64,000 nt of DNA from Pseudomonas sp. SJZ074 (GTDB lineage Bacteria > Pseudomonadota > Gammaproteobacteria > Pseudomonadales > Pseudomonadaceae). The position numbers and the translations under genes are program-made. The notes beneath the pieces are model-generated. The model worked only from the letters and a program-made list of their open reading frames with translations, searched no databases and had not been told where the DNA came from. This document shows positions 43,855-54,084 of this stretch, one piece after another; positions within the stretch are counted from its first letter, which is position 1; the number at the start of each line of letters is the position of its first letter. The stretch is from positions 430,030 through 494,029 of the forward strand of contig NZ_VIUE01000001.1 in assembly GCF_007828215.1 (NCBI RefSeq). The letters run 5' to 3'.

Positions 43855-44880
43855 TTACAAAGCGATCGGCGCCCGTTCGCACAACGTGCTCAACGCCTCG
43901 GCCCATTGCGGCTGGTCGTTGAGACACGGCACCAGTACCAATTCCTCCCCCCCGGCCTCGCGGAACTGCTCGCGCCCGCGATCACCGATTTCCTCCAGGG
44001 TCTCGATGCAGTCGGCCACGAACGCCGGACACATCACCAGCACCTTCTTGACCCCGCTTTTGGCCAATTCTTCCAGGCGCGTTTCGGTGTAGGGCTCGAT
44101 CCACTTGGCGCGGCCGAGTCGGGACTGGAACGACACCGACCATTGGCCTTCCTTGAGGCCCATCTGCCGGGCGAACAGTTCGGCCGTGCGAATGCACTGG
44201 GCGCGGTAGCAGGTCGCGATAACCTCCGGCGGCGCGTTCTTGCAGCAGTCGGCATCCTTGAAGCAATGAAACCCCGTCGGGTCGAGCTTGGTCAGGTGCC
44301 GCTCCGGCAAGCCATGGAAACTCAACAGCAGGTGATCGTAATCCTGCGCCAGATAAGGCCTGGCACTGGCAACCAGAGCGTCGAGGTATTCCGGCTGATC
44401 GTAGAACGGCTGGAGAATCGAGAACTGCACGTCGAGCTTCCTGTCCCGCACGACCCGCTTGGCTTCTTCGACCACAGTGGTGACGGTGCTGTCAGCAAAC
44501 TGCGGGTACAACGGTGCCAGCGTGATCTTCTTGTGCCCCTGGCTCGCCAGGCGTACCAGTGCCGACTCAATGGACGGTTCGCCGTAACGCATCGCCAATT
44601 CCACCGGACCTTGGGTCCACTGGGCGGCCATCGCCTGTTGCAGCCGGCGGCTGAGCACCACCAGCGGCGAACCTTCCTCCCACCAGATCGAGGCGTAGGC
44701 GTGGGCAGATTGCTCGGGGCGCTTGATCAGGATCAGCGACACCAGCAAACGCCGCACCACCCATGGCAGGTCGATGACATACGGGTCCATCAGGAATTGA
44801 TTGAGGTAGCGGCGTACATCGGCCACCGAAGTGGAGGCAGGCGAACCCAGATTCACCAGAAGCAACGCGTGATCGGTCAT
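43855..44880 (-). CDS. hemH: Ferrochelatase
   Basis: A 341-residue enzyme inserting Fe2+ into protoporphyrin IX, the last step of protoheme synthesis. The N-terminal signature is [11 protein letters not shown]. The active-site His is in [13 protein letters not shown] and the catalytic Glu region is [19 protein letters not shown]. It lies 13 bp downstream of the yfcH-like gene. The hemH product is a photosensitiser-removing step, which fits its position next to light-response genes. Confidence 0.96.
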   Translation of the reverse strand: MTDHALLLVNLGSPASTSVADVRRYLNQFLMDPYVIDLPWVVRRLLVSLILIKRPEQSAHAYASIWWEEGSPLVVLSRRLQQAMAAQWTQGPVELAMRYGEPSIESALVRLASQGHKKITLAPLYPQFADSTVTTVVEEAKRVVRDRKLDVQFSILQPFYDQPEYLDALVASARPYLAQDYDHLLLSFHGLPERHLTKLDPTGFHCFKDADCCKNAPPEVIATCYRAQCIRTAELFARQMGLKEGQWSVSFQSRLGRAKWIEPYTETRLEELAKSGVKKVLVMCPAFVADCIETLEEIGDRGREQFREAGGEELVLVPCLNDQPQWAEALSTLCERAPIAL

Positions 44881-44893
44881 GCAACGTCCTATT

Positions 44894-45793
44894 TCAAAAG
44901 CGGCCGGACAAATCGTCCAGAGCCGCAGGCAAATCCGTGAACCGGAAAGTGAAACCCGCCGCCTGCAACCGGGCCGGCGTGGCGCGCTGGCCGCCCAGCA
45001 ACAGCGATGACAATTCCCCCAGTGCGACTTTCAATACCAGCTCCGGCATCGGCATCACGGCGGGCCGATTCAACACGTGTCCCAGGGCCTTGGCGAAATC
45101 GCGGTTACGCACCGGGTTCGGCGCGCAGGCATTATAAGGACCGCTGGCGTCATCGCGGTGCAGAAGAAAATCAATCAGGGCGATTTGATCGTCGATGTGG
45201 ACCCATGGCATCCATTGCCGACCATTGCCGATACGCCCACCCAACGCCAGTTTGAAGGGCAATAACAGCCGCGACAAAAAGCCGCCCTCGGCGGACAGGA
45301 CCAGGCCGGTACGGACCAGTACCACGCGTATGCCCATGGCCTCGGCCCGTTGCGCGGTTTCTTCCCAGGCGATGCACAATTGGCTGGCGAAATCCTCGCT
45401 GACCGGCCCCGACTCCTCGGTCAATTCCCGTTCGCCGCCGTCGCCGTACCAGCCCACTGCGGAACCTGAAATCAACACGGTGGGCTTCTGCTCGCAGCGC
45501 TCCAGCCACGCCAGCAAAACCTCGGTCAAGGTCACGCGACTGCTCCATAACAACATCTTGCGCTTATGGGTCCAGGGCCGATCGGCAATCGGCGCTCCGG
45601 CGAGGTTGACCACCGCGTCCACCGGCTCGTCGATCTCATCGAGCCTGGCGACGCCCCGCACCTGCGTCCCACAGATTTTCGCCATCTCTGCGGGTCGGCG
45701 ACTCCATACCGTCAGCCGATGTCCTTGCTCCAACCAGAGGCGGCAAAGCTGACGTCCGATCAAACCAGTACCGCCGGTCAGCAATATGTGCAT
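44894..45793 (-). CDS. TIGR01777/YfcH-type SDR epimerase-like protein
   Basis: A 299-residue extended-SDR protein of the YfcH (TIGR01777) family. The nucleotide motif is [17 protein letters not shown] and the family block [20 protein letters not shown] follows. The C-terminal DUF1731-like part ends [11 protein letters not shown]. Substrate unknown. It is divergent from the renalase-like gene across a 196-bp region that carries a regulator-like site, and it is co-directional with hemH. Confidence 0.92.
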   Translation of the reverse strand: MHILLTGGTGLIGRQLCRLWLEQGHRLTVWSRRPAEMAKICGTQVRGVARLDEIDEPVDAVVNLAGAPIADRPWTHKRKMLLWSSRVTLTEVLLAWLERCEQKPTVLISGSAVGWYGDGGERELTEESGPVSEDFASQLCIAWEETAQRAEAMGIRVVLVRTGLVLSAEGGFLSRLLLPFKLALGGRIGNGRQWMPWVHIDDQIALIDFLLHRDDASGPYNACAPNPVRNRDFAKALGHVLNRPAVMPMPELVLKVALGELSSLLLGGQRATPARLQAAGFTFRFTDLPAALDDLSGRF

Positions 45794-45914
45794 GAGATGT
45801 TCCTCGTAGCGCGTTTTACCCGGCCCACTAGTCTATTTTTATAAGCAGGGATTTTTCGTATCGGGCAGGGTCTGTGTTTAACAATAGGTCAACCTGTCCA
45901 AACGCGAACGGTAA

Positions 45915-46976
<1,062 letters not shown>

Positions 46977-47067
46977 AGCGCGTCACCCTGCGCCACCCGC
47001 TGCTGTCGAACGAGACGGCAGCCTACCCGCGAGTAACGCCAGCGGTTCTCCCACCCGGCAAACCAGG

Positions 47068-47128
47068 TTGACTTGTACAGCCATGGATCTATGATGAGTA
47101 AAATTGTACAAAAATCACATTTTGTACA
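47068..47128 (+). promoter_or_regulatory. Light-operon promoter and LitR-type operator
   Basis: TTGACT (47068-47073), 16 bp, TATGAT (47090-47095) forms a good sigma70 promoter. TGTACA (47105-47110), exactly 12 bp, TGTACA (47123-47128) follows at the expected start of transcription, so a bound regulator would block initiation. A further TGTACA lies in the promoter spacer (47074-47079). Confidence 0.75.
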
Positions 47129-47150
47129 AGTTTATACGCCAGAGGTCTTC

Positions 47151-48113
47151 ATGCCCGACTCAGCCGCCATCCGCCCGAAAATCGCCGTCAGCGCTTGTCT
47201 GATGGGAGCAGAAGTTCGCTTCAACGGCGGGCACAAGCAATCGCAGCTGTGCAGTCGTCTCCTCGCGGAGCACTTTGATTTCGTGCCGGTCTGCCCGGAA
47301 GTCGCCATCGGCCTGGGCATTCCGAGAGAACCGATCCGGTTGGTGGGCAATCCCGAACGCCCCGAGGTGCTCGGCACGGTGACACAGGGCCTCAACGTGA
47401 CTCGCCCGTTGGTTGATTACGCTCGGCAGATGGCTGCGGAACTGGACGACATCTGCGGCTACATTTTCATGCAGAAATCGCCGTCATGCGGTCTGGAGCG
47501 GGTCAAGGTCTATGACCATAACGGTGCGTCGCAGCCAGGTGGCGGACGTGGCATCTATGCACAGGCATTCTGCGCGCGCCATCCGGACCTGCCGGTGGAG
47601 GAAGATGGCCGCCTCAACGATCCGGTACTGCGGGAGAATTTCCTGACCCGGGTGTTCGCCTACGCCGCCTGGCAATCACTGCGTCGCAAAGGCCTGACCC
47701 GGCGCGACCTGATTGCGTTCCACTCGCGCTACAAGTACCTGCTGATGGCTCATAACCCTGTGCAATACAAAGTCCTGGGCAACCTGTTGGGCAACATGGG
47801 CAAGACCGACCCCAACGAGTTGGGTCCGCGATATTTCAGCGCACTGATGGCCGCCCTGAAAAAATGCGCTACCCGCCGCACCCATACCAATGTGTTGCAG
47901 CACCTGAGCGGTTATCTCAAACGTGCCATCGACGCCGAGGACAAACAGGAAGTCCAGCATCTCATCGCCCAGTACCGTCTCGGCATCGTACCGCTGGTCG
48001 TGCCGCTGACCTTGCTCAAGCATCACCTTCGCCTGCATCCCGATCCCTATCTGGCGCAGCAGGTCTACCTGCAACCGCACCCGGAAAATCTCAGTTTGCG
48101 GAACGCCATCTGA
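47151..48113 (+). CDS. rudS: RudS-type tRNA 4-thiouridine desulfidase (DUF523-DUF1722)
   Basis: A 320-residue fusion of a DUF523 (TudS-like) domain and a DUF1722 domain. TudS-like enzymes use a [4Fe-4S] cluster held by three cysteines to remove sulfur from thiouracil; the matching residues here are C16 (VSACLMG), C48 (PVCPEVAIG) and C113 (KSPSCGLE). RudS fusions have been reported to erase 4-thiouridine from tRNA, the near-UV sensor base. E. coli YbgA, the DUF1722 homologue, also neighbours photolyase. The stop overlaps the regulator start (TGATG). Confidence 0.85.
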   Translation: MPDSAAIRPKIAVSACLMGAEVRFNGGHKQSQLCSRLLAEHFDFVPVCPEVAIGLGIPREPIRLVGNPERPEVLGTVTQGLNVTRPLVDYARQMAAELDDICGYIFMQKSPSCGLERVKVYDHNGASQPGGGRGIYAQAFCARHPDLPVEEDGRLNDPVLRENFLTRVFAYAAWQSLRRKGLTRRDLIAFHSRYKYLLMAHNPVQYKVLGNLLGNMGKTDPNELGPRYFSALMAALKKCATRRTHTNVLQHLSGYLKRAIDAEDKQEVQHLIAQYRLGIVPLVVPLTLLKHHLRLHPDPYLAQQVYLQPHPENLSLRNAI

Positions 48114-49051
48114 TGAAAGGCGATACCGACTCCAGTGCTCGCGAAGACCTTGGCAGCGATTTCGCCCAGGCCCTGGCAGACGGCTGGCTACCCATACGCG
48201 AAGTGGCGCGGCGAACCGGTGTCAACGCCGTGACGTTGCGCGCCTGGGAGCGCCGTTATGGCCTGATCGTGCCGTTACGCACGCCCAAGGGACACCGGTT
48301 GTTCAACGCCGAACATGTGCAGCGAATCCAGAGCATCCTCACCTGGATCGACCGGGGCGTGACGGTCAGCAAGATCAAGCCCTTGCTCGACACGCCGCAA
48401 CCGCCCACCGAACCTCAGGACAACGACTGGCTGCGCCAGCGTCATGCCCTCGCCCTGGCAGTGACGCAACTGGCCGAGCGCCAGGTCGATGACCTGGTCA
48501 ACCAGGCCATGGGCTTGTACCCACCCTGGACCGTGTGCGAGCAGTTGCTGTTGCCCTTGCTCGAGGAGCTGCAATTGCGTTGGCAAGGCCAGTTCGGCGC
48601 ACAGCTGGAGCGGGTGTTCCTTTACTCCTGGCTGCGCAGCAAATGCGGCAGCCGGATCTACCACAACAACCGTCAGCTACGCGGCGCGCCGTTGCTATTG
48701 GTCAACCAGTCGGACGTTCCCCTGGAACCGGGTGTGTGGCTCACCGCCTGGCTGGCGAGCAGTGCCGGTTGTCCAGTGGAGGTCTTCGACGGGCCGATAC
48801 CGGCGGGCGAACTGGCCTTGGCGGTCGAACGCCTCAAGGCCCGCGGTGTACTGCTGTATTCCAGCCACGCCATGAACCTGTCCCAACTGCCCAGGCTGCT
48901 GAATGGAATCGACTGCCCGATCATCGTGGCCGGCACCGCCGCTTCGATCCATCACGCCAAATTGTCCACCGGCATCTCGACGAAGGACATCGCCTGGGCC
49001 GAAGACCCGTTAGCGGCTTACCGCGAGCTGGGTCGCAGAGCACTTCTTTGA
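48113..49051 (+). CDS. MerR-family LitR-like (class II) regulator
   Basis: A 312-residue MerR-type regulator with the HTH near residues 25-95 (LPIREVARRTGVNAVTLRAW, YGLIVPLRTPKGHRLFN). The C-terminal part has the helical and Rossmann-like layout of CarH/LitR sensors. I find no DxHxxG or ExxHxxG, so cobalamin binding through the usual His is unlikely. This fits the B12-independent class II LitR (PplR) proteins of P. putida, which are light-responsive with a LOV partner. It is translationally coupled to rudS and followed by phr, so it probably autoregulates from the 47105-47128 operator. Confidence 0.88.
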   Translation: MKGDTDSSAREDLGSDFAQALADGWLPIREVARRTGVNAVTLRAWERRYGLIVPLRTPKGHRLFNAEHVQRIQSILTWIDRGVTVSKIKPLLDTPQPPTEPQDNDWLRQRHALALAVTQLAERQVDDLVNQAMGLYPPWTVCEQLLLPLLEELQLRWQGQFGAQLERVFLYSWLRSKCGSRIYHNNRQLRGAPLLLVNQSDVPLEPGVWLTAWLASSAGCPVEVFDGPIPAGELALAVERLKARGVLLYSSHAMNLSQLPRLLNGIDCPIIVAGTAASIHHAKLSTGISTKDIAWAEDPLAAYRELGRRALL

Positions 49052-49064
49052 AATGGAAAACCCC

Positions 49065-50519
49065 ATGCAATTGATCTGGCTGCGCAGCGACCTGCGCCTG
49101 AACGACAATACCGCCCTGGCGGCGGCCGCGGCCCGGGGGCCTTGCGTGGCGGTGTACCTGACCAGCCCAGCACAGTGGCGTGCCCATGACGATGCGCCGT
49201 GCAAGATCGATTTCTGGCTACGCAACCTGGCCTCGCTGAGCACAGCCTTGGCCGAACTGAACATTCCCTTGCTGATCCGCCATGCACCGCACTGGGATCA
49301 GGCTCCGTCGGTACTGCTCACGCTGTGCCGCGAACTGAACATCGAAGCGGTTCATGCCAACGAAGAATACGGAGTGAATGAGGCCCGGCGCGATGCCGAA
49401 GCAGCCCGTTGCCTGAAAGCCCAGGGCATCGATTTCCACAGTTATCTCGACCAACTGCTGTTCAAGCCCGGCAGCGTGCTGACCCGGACCGGCAGCTACT
49501 TCCAGGTGTTCAGCCAATTTCGCAAAGCCTGCTACAGCCGCCTGCACCTTTCACTGCCGAAGCTGATCCGTGCACCGGCCCGGCAGGCACCGACCGGTAT
49601 CCACAGCGACCTGGTGCCCACAGAGGTCGAAGGATTTGCTCTCCCCAGCGACTCCCTGCGCACCCTCTGGCCCGCCGGTGAAAACGAAGCCCGGCGGCGC
49701 CTCGACACGTTCGTCGATCAACACCTGGACTTTTACCAAAGCGAACGGGACTTCCCGGCCAAGCCCGGTACCAGCCAGCTTTCGGCTTATCTGGTGACAG
49801 GCGTGGTCTCGCCGCGCCAGTGTCTGCATGCCGCATTGCAAGCCAACCAGGGCGAATTCGAGAGTGGAAGTGCCGGAACCGTGACCTGGATCAATGAATT
49901 GCTCTGGCGTGAGTTTTATAAACACATTTTGGTGGGCTTTCCCCGTGTGTCCCGCCATCGTGCGTTTCGCCCGGAAACCGAAGCCCTGGCCTGGCGCAAT
50001 GCGCCCGAGGAGCTGGCAGCCTGGAAGCAGGCACGCACCGGACTGCCGATCATCGATGCCGCCATGCGTCAACTATTGGAAACAGGATGGATGCACAACC
50101 GTTTGCGGATGGTCGTCGCGATGTTTCTTACCAAGAACCTGCTGATCGACTGGCGCGAAGGCGAGCGCTTTTTCATGCAGCACCTGATCGACGGAGACCT
50201 GGCCGCCAATAACGGTGGCTGGCAATGGAGCGCTTCCACCGGAACGGATTCGGCGCCCTGGTTCCGCCTCTTCAATCCGTTGAGTCAATCGGAAAAATTC
50301 GATCGTGACGGCCTGTTTATCAAACGCTGGTTACCTGAGCTGAACGATCTCGATAAGCAACAGGTCCATAACCCATTGGGCGGGTTATTCGATAGGCCGG
50401 ACTACCCGGCTCCGATCGTCAATCTCAGCCAATCCCGGGAACGTGCGTTGGAGGCTTTCAGGAATTTGCCGACGCGGCAACATGCCATGACTGGAAAAAC
50501 GGGCGATCAACGAACGTGA
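49065..50519 (+). CDS. phrB: Deoxyribodipyrimidine photolyase (CPD)
   Basis: A 484-residue light-driven enzyme that splits cyclobutane pyrimidine dimers, with FAD and a folate or deazaflavin antenna. It opens MQLIWLRSDLRLNDNTALAA. The FAD/DNA region shows INELLWREFYKHIL, WKQARTGLPIIDAAMRQL, GWMHNRLRMVVAMFLTKNLL and GGWQWSASTGTDSAPWFRLF, the class I photolyase signatures. An ATG at 49053 is also possible, but 49065 matches family N-termini. It lies 13 bp after the LitR-like gene in the same transcript. Confidence 0.95.
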   Translation: MQLIWLRSDLRLNDNTALAAAAARGPCVAVYLTSPAQWRAHDDAPCKIDFWLRNLASLSTALAELNIPLLIRHAPHWDQAPSVLLTLCRELNIEAVHANEEYGVNEARRDAEAARCLKAQGIDFHSYLDQLLFKPGSVLTRTGSYFQVFSQFRKACYSRLHLSLPKLIRAPARQAPTGIHSDLVPTEVEGFALPSDSLRTLWPAGENEARRRLDTFVDQHLDFYQSERDFPAKPGTSQLSAYLVTGVVSPRQCLHAALQANQGEFESGSAGTVTWINELLWREFYKHILVGFPRVSRHRAFRPETEALAWRNAPEELAAWKQARTGLPIIDAAMRQLLETGWMHNRLRMVVAMFLTKNLLIDWREGERFFMQHLIDGDLAANNGGWQWSASTGTDSAPWFRLFNPLSQSEKFDRDGLFIKRWLPELNDLDKQQVHNPLGGLFDRPDYPAPIVNLSQSRERALEAFRNLPTRQHAMTGKTGDQRT

Positions 50520-50637
50520 AATTATCGACATCCAGAGTGCGGGCCAGCCAGGCGATATATAGTCAAGCTACCCCAAGACTCGTCATGGGTGTCCCTTACC
50601 CGAAGCGGCGGGCCGCCCCGATCAAGAGGAGTATGGA

Positions 50638-51396
50638 ATGGGTCAGAGACCACCGCGACGATATTGGCTGACGGGTGCCGGCAACGGAGTCGGCGCTTCG
50701 TTGGCCCAGGCAATTCTTGAGACCGGGGCGAACCTGGCGATCAGCTCACGCTCGGCTCAATCCTGCGAAGCCCTTTCGGCACACTATCCAGGTCAGATAC
50801 TGACGATGCCTGGCGACTTGACCGACAGCCAGACGGTACGCGACATCACCGATCAGATCGCTCAGCAGTGGGATGCCCTGGACACGCTGATCCTGAACGC
50901 CGGCACCACCGAGTACGTCGACAGTCAGTTTACCGACGCTTCTCTCATCGAACACATCGTGCGCAGCAACCTGTTGGTCGCAAGCCTTTGCATCGAAACA
51001 GCCTCGCCATTGCTGCGTGCCGGCACCGCACCCCTGCTGGTGGGAGTCATCAGCCCGGCAACTTACCTGCCACCGTCCCACACCGAGGGCAGCAACGGAG
51101 CAATGCGTTATCTGTTCGAATCGGTCCGTGCCTGCGAAAACATCGACGTAACGCTCGTTCGCCCGGACTTCGACTGCGCCCTTGGGAGCCTGGCGGAGTT
51201 TCCGGCCACACCAGGGTCGACAGACGAAATGGCTGCCTACATCCTGAGCCAGTTGGTCGAACGTCCCCATGAAGTGCTTCTCCCTGTCACGGCCGTGGCC
51301 GCGCTGTGGCCGTTACCGCCTTCGGGCCAGATCACACAAGCGGACATCGATCCCTGCCAGGCAAGCGTCTGGTCACCGATCAAGGGTCGACCCTGA
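50638..51396 (+). CDS. SDR-fold protein lacking catalytic Tyr/Lys
   Basis: A 252-residue short-chain dehydrogenase-like protein. The cofactor motif TGAGNGVG (about residues 12-19) and the NAG of LILNAGTTEY are present. The place where YxxxK should follow the catalytic Ser reads TEGSNGAMR, so Tyr is Thr and Lys is Asn. It may bind NAD(P) without classical SDR catalysis. AAGAGGA precedes the ATG at 50638. It is downstream of phrB on the same strand (118 bp) and could be part of the light-response set. Confidence 0.82.
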   Translation: MGQRPPRRYWLTGAGNGVGASLAQAILETGANLAISSRSAQSCEALSAHYPGQILTMPGDLTDSQTVRDITDQIAQQWDALDTLILNAGTTEYVDSQFTDASLIEHIVRSNLLVASLCIETASPLLRAGTAPLLVGVISPATYLPPSHTEGSNGAMRYLFESVRACENIDVTLVRPDFDCALGSLAEFPATPGSTDEMAAYILSQLVERPHEVLLPVTAVAALWPLPPSGQITQADIDPCQASVWSPIKGRP

Positions 51397-51424
51397 GCGA
51401 CCCGCATGCCTTACACTGCGCGCC

Positions 51425-51730
51425 ATGGAAATCATCCCTCTCGCTGACCTCACTGCATCGACCGTTACGTGCTCAACGTGCGCGGCGTGCTGCTGCCAAC
51501 TGGAAGTGCTGTTGATCACTGACACCGGTGTCCCGCAACGCTTCATCGCCACGGACGATTGGGGCGGGGAAGTGATGCTGCGTCTCGATGACGGCTGGTG
51601 CGCGGCGCTGGATCGCGACAGCATGAAGTGCACCATCTACGAAAAACGCCCGCTGATCTGCCGGGAGTTCGAAATGGGAGCATTGGAATGCATTGAAGAA
51701 CGCCGCGGGATTACCACGGCGTATCGGTAG
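51425..51730 (+). CDS. YkgJ-family cysteine cluster protein
   Basis: A 101-residue protein with the YkgJ zinc/iron cluster pattern. A dense N-terminal group CSTCAACCC is followed by Cys in DDGWCAAL, KCTIY and PLICREF. Members are called Fe-S or zinc-cluster oxidoreductase-like proteins but have no proven activity. It begins 28 bp after the SDR stop and is probably co-transcribed with it. Confidence 0.85.
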   Translation: MEIIPLADLTASTVTCSTCAACCCQLEVLLITDTGVPQRFIATDDWGGEVMLRLDDGWCAALDRDSMKCTIYEKRPLICREFEMGALECIEERRGITTAYR

Positions 51731-51743
51731 AACATCACCGCCG

Positions 51744-51836
51744 CTATCGCGAGCAGGCTCGCTCACAGGATCAGCGGGGGATATCAGACTCGCGGCTACC
51801 CGCGAAACAGTATGGGAGCGAGTCTGCTCGCGATAG
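51744..51836. repeat. Degenerate REP pair (family C)
   Basis: Arms 51744-51768 and 51811-51836 carry CTATCGCGAGCAGGCTCGCTC and an imperfect complement. It lies between the convergent YkgJ-type gene and pagL. Confidence 0.8.
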
Positions 51837-51909
51837 CGGTAGCACAGTCGACCTCAAAGCCAACTGCACCAGCCACGTTACAAGCAACTGCTCCCCACAG
51901 GGTCAGGTA

Positions 51910-52428
51910 TTACAGCGGCATCGTGTAATGCAGGGCGTAGCTTTCCACGCCATCGTTATCCGACTTGATACCCGCATTGGAATAATGAGTAGCGCGAATG
52001 CCCACTTCATGCCCACCGTTGAAGCGCAAGCCGAAGCCGATGCGGTCTTCGAACTGGAACGAGCTACCGAGCTTGTTATCTTCCAGCTCGGTCTTGTCGA
52101 ACAGCGCAACACCCACGCCCGCCTCGATATAAGGCTTCACGTTCTCACCGGAAAATTCATACACGAAGACTGGCGAGAACGACAGGCTGTGGTTACTGGA
52201 CGTCTTATCCCCTTCCCAGTAAGTGTAGGCACCGCTCCAGTAGCCAGTCAGGCGGCCAACGTCGCTTTGCCACCAACTCTTGTCCCAGTCGAATTGCATC
52301 CCCAGGCGATAGGTCATGGTCGAGTCGCCGGTCTGGCCGACCGCGAACTCAACACCCGCTGCCTGTGCGGTGTAAGTGTGCCCCAGCAATGCAGCCGCAA
52401 ATGCGGCAAAGCAGAGTAAGCGCTTCAT
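51910..52428 (-). CDS. pagL: Lipid A 3-O-deacylase PagL
   Basis: A 172-residue outer-membrane enzyme that removes the 3-O acyl chain of lipid A, lowering TLR4 signalling and altering polymyxin response. A signal peptide ends near residue 23 (TAQA-AGV). The catalytic triad is visible as H148 and S150 (RATHYSNAG) and E162 (DGVESY), which match H126/S128/E140 of the mature P. aeruginosa protein after signal removal. It ends in an aromatic barrel strand (YALHYTMPL). The ATG at 52428 follows AAGGAT. Confidence 0.95.
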   Translation of the reverse strand: MKRLLCFAAFAAALLGHTYTAQAAGVEFAVGQTGDSTMTYRLGMQFDWDKSWWQSDVGRLTGYWSGAYTYWEGDKTSSNHSLSFSPVFVYEFSGENVKPYIEAGVGVALFDKTELEDNKLGSSFQFEDRIGFGLRFNGGHEVGIRATHYSNAGIKSDNDGVESYALHYTMPL

Positions 52429-52544
52429 TAGAAACATCCTTTTCCGAACGTACATCGTTAGTTATTTGTTACAAACAGACGAAGGTATAGAAATCCGCGC
52501 TGGAACAGAAGTTCAGCAGCATTTACGGAATTTTCACATTTTGC

Positions 52545-53336
52545 TTACAGATTGAAGCCTTGCACAAGGCCAGACGAATGCCACAGCATCGGTAGGATAT
52601 TTCTTAAATGTGTCGGATCAGCGCTGCTCCAGAACTGCGTTTCGCTGGCCGGTCCCTCGGCCAACAATCCACGCTCAGCCAACAGGCGCTGGAGTTGTCG
52701 GGCCACGGCTGCGCCGGTGTCGATCAGCCTGATGTGATCCGGGATCATCTGCTTGAGCATTGGCCTGAGGAAGGGGTAGTGCGTGCAGCCCAGGATCAGC
52801 GTATCGCAGCCGGCGGCGAGTAACGGGTCAACGTAATGCTGCAGCAACTGATGCAAGGCCGGACTGTGCAAGTCACCCGTCTCGATCAGCTCCACCAGGC
52901 CCGGGCACGGCTGGGTGATAACTCGCACATCGGTGGCGAAACGGTCGAGCAAGGCGGCGAACTTGGCGCTCTGCAAGGTGCCGGTGGTGGCCAGCACGCC
53001 GACAATGCCGCTGCGGGTAGCAGCGGCGGCCGGCTTGACCGCCGGCTCCATGCCGACGATAGGCCAGTGGGGGAAATCGCGACGCAAATCAGCCGCCGCA
53101 GCGACCGTCGCGGTATTGCAAGCCACCACCAGCGCCTTGGCACCCTGGCTGAGGAGAAAATCGGCAATGATCGCGCAGCGCTGTCGGATGTATTCCGGCG
53201 TTTTCTCGCCGTAGGGAATGTGCCCGCAGTCAGCCACGTACAACAGCGACTCGTTGGGCAGCAGCCGATGGATTTCGCCCAGCACCGACAGCCCGCCGAC
53301 ACCCGAGTCGAGCACACCGACCGGCGCTTCACGCAT
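52545..53336 (-). CDS. murI: Glutamate racemase
   Basis: A 263-residue cofactor-independent racemase making D-glutamate for peptidoglycan. The two catalytic cysteines are in VACNTAT and ILGCTHYPF, and the N-terminal signature is [14 protein letters not shown]. The ATG at 53336 overlaps the moeB end by 8 bp. Last gene of the hemA-prfA-prmC-moeB-murI minus-strand operon. Confidence 0.96.
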   Translation of the reverse strand: MREAPVGVLDSGVGGLSVLGEIHRLLPNESLLYVADCGHIPYGEKTPEYIRQRCAIIADFLLSQGAKALVVACNTATVAAAADLRRDFPHWPIVGMEPAVKPAAAATRSGIVGVLATTGTLQSAKFAALLDRFATDVRVITQPCPGLVELIETGDLHSPALHQLLQHYVDPLLAAGCDTLILGCTHYPFLRPMLKQMIPDHIRLIDTGAAVARQLQRLLAERGLLAEGPASETQFWSSADPTHLRNILPMLWHSSGLVQGFNL

Positions 53337-54084
53337 GGGGGTCACCACAGACGCTGCAAGCCGGGTCACGCTTGACCCGCAATTCGCGGAACCGCGTACC
53401 CAAGGCATCGATCAATAGCAGGCGTCCCACCAAGGGCTCACCAAAGCCGGCCAGCAATTTCAAGGCCTCAAGGGCTTGCAGACTGCCCACCAAGCCTACC
53501 AACGGCCCAAGCACCCCCGCTTCGCTGCAGGTCAACTCGGACTCGCTGCCATGCCCGTAGAGGCAGTGATAGCAAGGGCTTTCGGGACGGCGTGGGTCGA
53601 ACACCGAAAGCTGGCCCTCCAGACGGATCGCCGCCCCGCTGACCAGCGGCTTGGCAGCCGCGACACATGCCGCATTGACCGCCGTGCGTGTCGAGAAATT
53701 ATCGGAACAGTCCAGCACCAGATCCACTGCCGCGACAGCCACGGCCAGGCTGTCCTCGTCCATGGCCATTGGATGCGGCACCAGTCGAACCTCGGGATTG
53801 ATCGCCGCGAGACGACGCAAGGCCGAATCGACCTTGCTCAGGCCGACGCTGTCGGTGTCATGGATGATCTGGCGTTGCAGGTTGGTCAGGTCGACCGTAT
53901 CGAAGTCCGCCAGGTGCAGTTCGCCGACGCCGGCGGCGGCCAGGTACAGCGCCACCGGCGCACCGAGGCCACCAAGGCCGACGATCAATGCACGACTCTG
54001 CTTGAGGCGCAGTTGGCCGTCGATGTCCACATGCTGCAGCAGGATCTGCCGGCTGTAGCGCAACAACTCCTGATCGTTCAGCAC
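53329..54084 (-). CDS. moeB: MoeB/ThiF-type adenylyltransferase
   Basis: A 251-residue E1-like enzyme that adenylates the C-terminal glycine of MoaD (or a ThiS-type carrier) for molybdopterin synthesis. The nucleotide motif is [20 protein letters not shown], then [13 protein letters not shown]. Zinc-type cysteine pairs are in PCYHCLYG and [10 protein letters not shown]. The GTG at 54084 is chosen because GGGG lies 8 bp upstream; a GTG at 54093 is an alternative. It overlaps prmC by 7 bp. Confidence 0.9.
   Translation of the reverse strand: MLNDQELLRYSRQILLQHVDIDGQLRLKQSRALIVGLGGLGAPVALYLAAAGVGELHLADFDTVDLTNLQRQIIHDTDSVGLSKVDSALRRLAAINPEVRLVPHPMAMDEDSLAVAVAAVDLVLDCSDNFSTRTAVNAACVAAAKPLVSGAAIRLEGQLSVFDPRRPESPCYHCLYGHGSESELTCSEAGVLGPLVGLVGSLQALEALKLLAGFGEPLVGRLLLIDALGTRFRELRVKRDPACSVCGDPHA

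Noticed and set aside
47074-47110. TGTACA pair at 47074 and 47105 as a single operator
   Set aside because: The spacing is 25 bp, not 12. The 47105/47123 pair fits the expected geometry, so the 47074 copy is noted only as an extra half-site.
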